This document shows positions 5,461 through 6,078 of a stretch of DNA of 6,078 nucleotides, in pieces; within the stretch, counting starts at the first letter, position 1; every line of letters starts with the position of its first letter. The translations under genes were made by a program, and so were the position numbers. Below the pieces are notes generated by a model. That model saw only the letters and a list, made by a program, of their open reading frames with translations. It was not told the origin of the DNA and did no database searches. The stretch is from Candidatus Zymogenus sp. (lineage in GTDB: Bacteria; Desulfobacterota; Zymogenia; Zymogenales; Zymogenaceae): contig JAUWME010000159.1 in NCBI GenBank assembly GCA_030613285.1, positions 1 to 6,078 of the forward strand, read 5' to 3'.

Positions 5461-5580
5461 AGTGTTTAGAGGACCCCCACAAATGTTGAGAAGGGCATCA
5501 GAGGTAATTGGTCTCTCTAAAATGTTTAGTCTCGGCCTAAAATTGTTGGGAGGGTCATCAGGGGTAATTGGTTATCAATT
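5461..5580 (+). repeat. Degenerate 60-base tandem duplication
   Basis: Bases 5461-5520 and 5521-5580 align without gaps at roughly 63% identity by eye. The conserved blocks are TGTTTAG near the start, then TGTTG, then CATCAG-GGTAATTGGT with one variable base. TGTT-type motifs recur at about 20-base steps (5446, 5463, 5484, then 5523, 5544), so the 60-base unit may itself be built from shorter repeats. A related TGCTTAGTCCCG lies at 5703-5714. Serial repeats of this kind occur at the ends of some insertion sequences, for example IS21-like elements, but no intact transposase is present. Confidence 0.55.
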
Positions 5581-5709
5581 AGGTCAATCGATTGTATCCA
5601 ATTTTGAAGGTTAAGTTGGGACTTAAAAAGGCGGTTGTTGGGGTTATCTATAAAGGATAAAAAAATTGAGGTAGCCATTAAAATATTAGTGCCCGCCCCA
5701 ACTGCTTAG

Positions 5710-5862
5710 TCCCGATTGCTTCTCTCAATTGTTTCTCTCAAGCGCTATTTCCAAAGTCGATATCAGCAGCTTCTTCTTCAAATCCAAGAATGCCTCTACC
5801 ATCTCGACTATTTAGATGACAACATTAAGCAGCCATCATGCCTGTTTGAGGTAGCACCTTGA
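5710..5862 (+). pseudogene. Possible decayed transposase fragment (IS110-like, tentative)
   Basis: A plus-strand frame without an ATG gives 50 residues that look protein-like: LKRYFQSRYQQ (10-20), LLLQIQECLYHLDYLDDNIK (21-40), then a stop at 5860-5862. The amphipathic pattern and LDYLDxxI resemble the linker helix of IS110-family transposases. The same frame continues upstream to 5608 across one TAG (5707-5709), which fits a degraded gene. About 145 bases downstream, near 6003-6029, another plus frame gives ISIRGVGIMA, which recalls the IPGVG motif of that family's C-terminal domain. The match is from memory, the pieces are short and in different frames, and other frames here are also fairly open, so this could be chance. 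Confidence 0.27.
5715..5740 (+). repeat. 13-base tandem repeat, two copies
   Basis: ATTGCTTCTCTCA (5715-5727) is followed directly by ATTGTTTCTCTCA (5728-5740), with one mismatch. Weaker copies may flank it (ACTGCTTAGTCCC from 5701, AGCGCTATTTCC from 5741), giving a decaying period of 13-14 bases. Confidence 0.6.
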
Positions 5863-6063
5863 TCGTAAGGTTTAAAAAGCCTACACCACAAACATTTTGC
5901 AGGTAAATTGCAAGCATCATCAAAACATTAAGGTTAACAGCCATCCCCCGCTCAAAAATAATATTCAATACTATTTAGGTACTCAAAATCTGGAAGAACC
6001 ATATTTCTATTAGAGGCGTGGGAATAATGGCCCCACAACCCACTGGCAATTCGCAACCGCCCC

Positions 6064-6078
6064 GGGGGGGCCCCCCCC
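6064..6078. other. G/C homopolymer end, probable sequence artefact
   Basis: The window ends with seven G (6064-6070) followed by eight C (6071-6078), preceded by CCGCCCC. Nothing comparable occurs elsewhere in this AT-rich window. Such palindromic G-then-C runs at a sequence end are typical of read or assembly artefacts, so bases from about 6057 on should not be trusted for translation. Confidence 0.6.

Larger units (their letters stand above)
5434..6078. other. Gene-free, repeat-rich tail of the window
   Basis: No intact gene is visible in these 645 bases. The stretch opens with eight C (5435-5442), then a degenerate 60-base tandem duplication (5461-5580), a 10-base palindrome CAATCGATTG (5585-5594) and a perfect TTAAGT-TGGG-ACTTAA hairpin (5611-5626) with no T-run behind it. 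Next come a possible transposase remnant and a 13-base tandem repeat (5715-5740). ACCTT-GATCGT-AAGGT (5856-5871) is another short hairpin. No clear terminator for the lipoprotein gene is seen. The texture suggests decayed mobile DNA. Confidence 0.6.

Noticed and set aside
5771..5787. tRNA T-arm-like hairpin (TTCTT, 7-base loop, AAGAA)
   Set aside because: The G53-C61 equivalent pair is missing, and no D-arm, anticodon arm or acceptor stem can be built around it.
5952..6078. Minus-strand open frame entering from the right edge, ending near 5952
   Set aside because: About 35 believable codons end in a TGA at 5954-5952. There is no recognisable domain, a frame this short is expected by chance, and the edge sequence is unreliable. 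Codons are in the same phase as the plus-strand ISIRGVG fragment, so at most one is real.
5434..6078. CRISPR array or diversity-generating template repeat in the terminal gap
   Set aside because: The repeats are degenerate, only two copies long and lack unique spacers. No cas gene, reverse transcriptase domain or matching variable region is present in the window.

Overview
This window looks like ordinary chromosome from a moderately AT-rich Gram-negative bacterium. Envelope signals (a signal peptide and a lipoprotein-like N-terminus), a DksA-family protein and a DUF1844 protein together suggest a deltaproteobacterial-type (Desulfobacterota or relative) lineage. That is inference from family distribution, with no marker gene to fix it.

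Layout. Positions 1-4771 are carried by the minus strand. In transcription order this block holds a small heat-shock protein (4771-4322), a zinc-finger-less J-domain co-chaperone (4217-3228) and a DUF1844 protein with an acidic pentapeptide-repeat linker (3171-2680). A gene-poor gap follows, then a secreted von Willebrand factor A (VWA) protein (2365-1112) ending at a strong intrinsic terminator. After that come a strong sigma70-type promoter, a membrane-anchored PH-like protein (774-175) and the first 46 codons of a DksA-family regulator (139 to the window edge). One plus-strand gene, a small probable lipoprotein (4999-5433), is divergent from hsp20. The 227-base gap between them holds promoters for both directions and a perfect inverted repeat.

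How the genes fit together. Hsp20, the J-protein and DUF1844 lie close together on one strand (gaps of 104 and 56 bases) and probably form a proteostasis operon. Hsp20 would hold unfolded clients and the J-protein would pass them to DnaK. The role of DUF1844 is unknown. The hsp20 ribosome-binding site can be paired by an upstream U-run in a way that matches fourU RNA thermometers, the most testable regulatory idea here. The PH-like membrane gene and dksA share a promoter.

The last 645 bases (5434-6078) have no intact gene. They contain a degenerate 60-base tandem duplication, a 13-base tandem repeat and an open fragment that may be a decayed transposase. They end in G and C homopolymer runs that look like a contig-end artefact. 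I see no CRISPR array, tRNA, rRNA, intact mobile element or clearly new multi-gene system.
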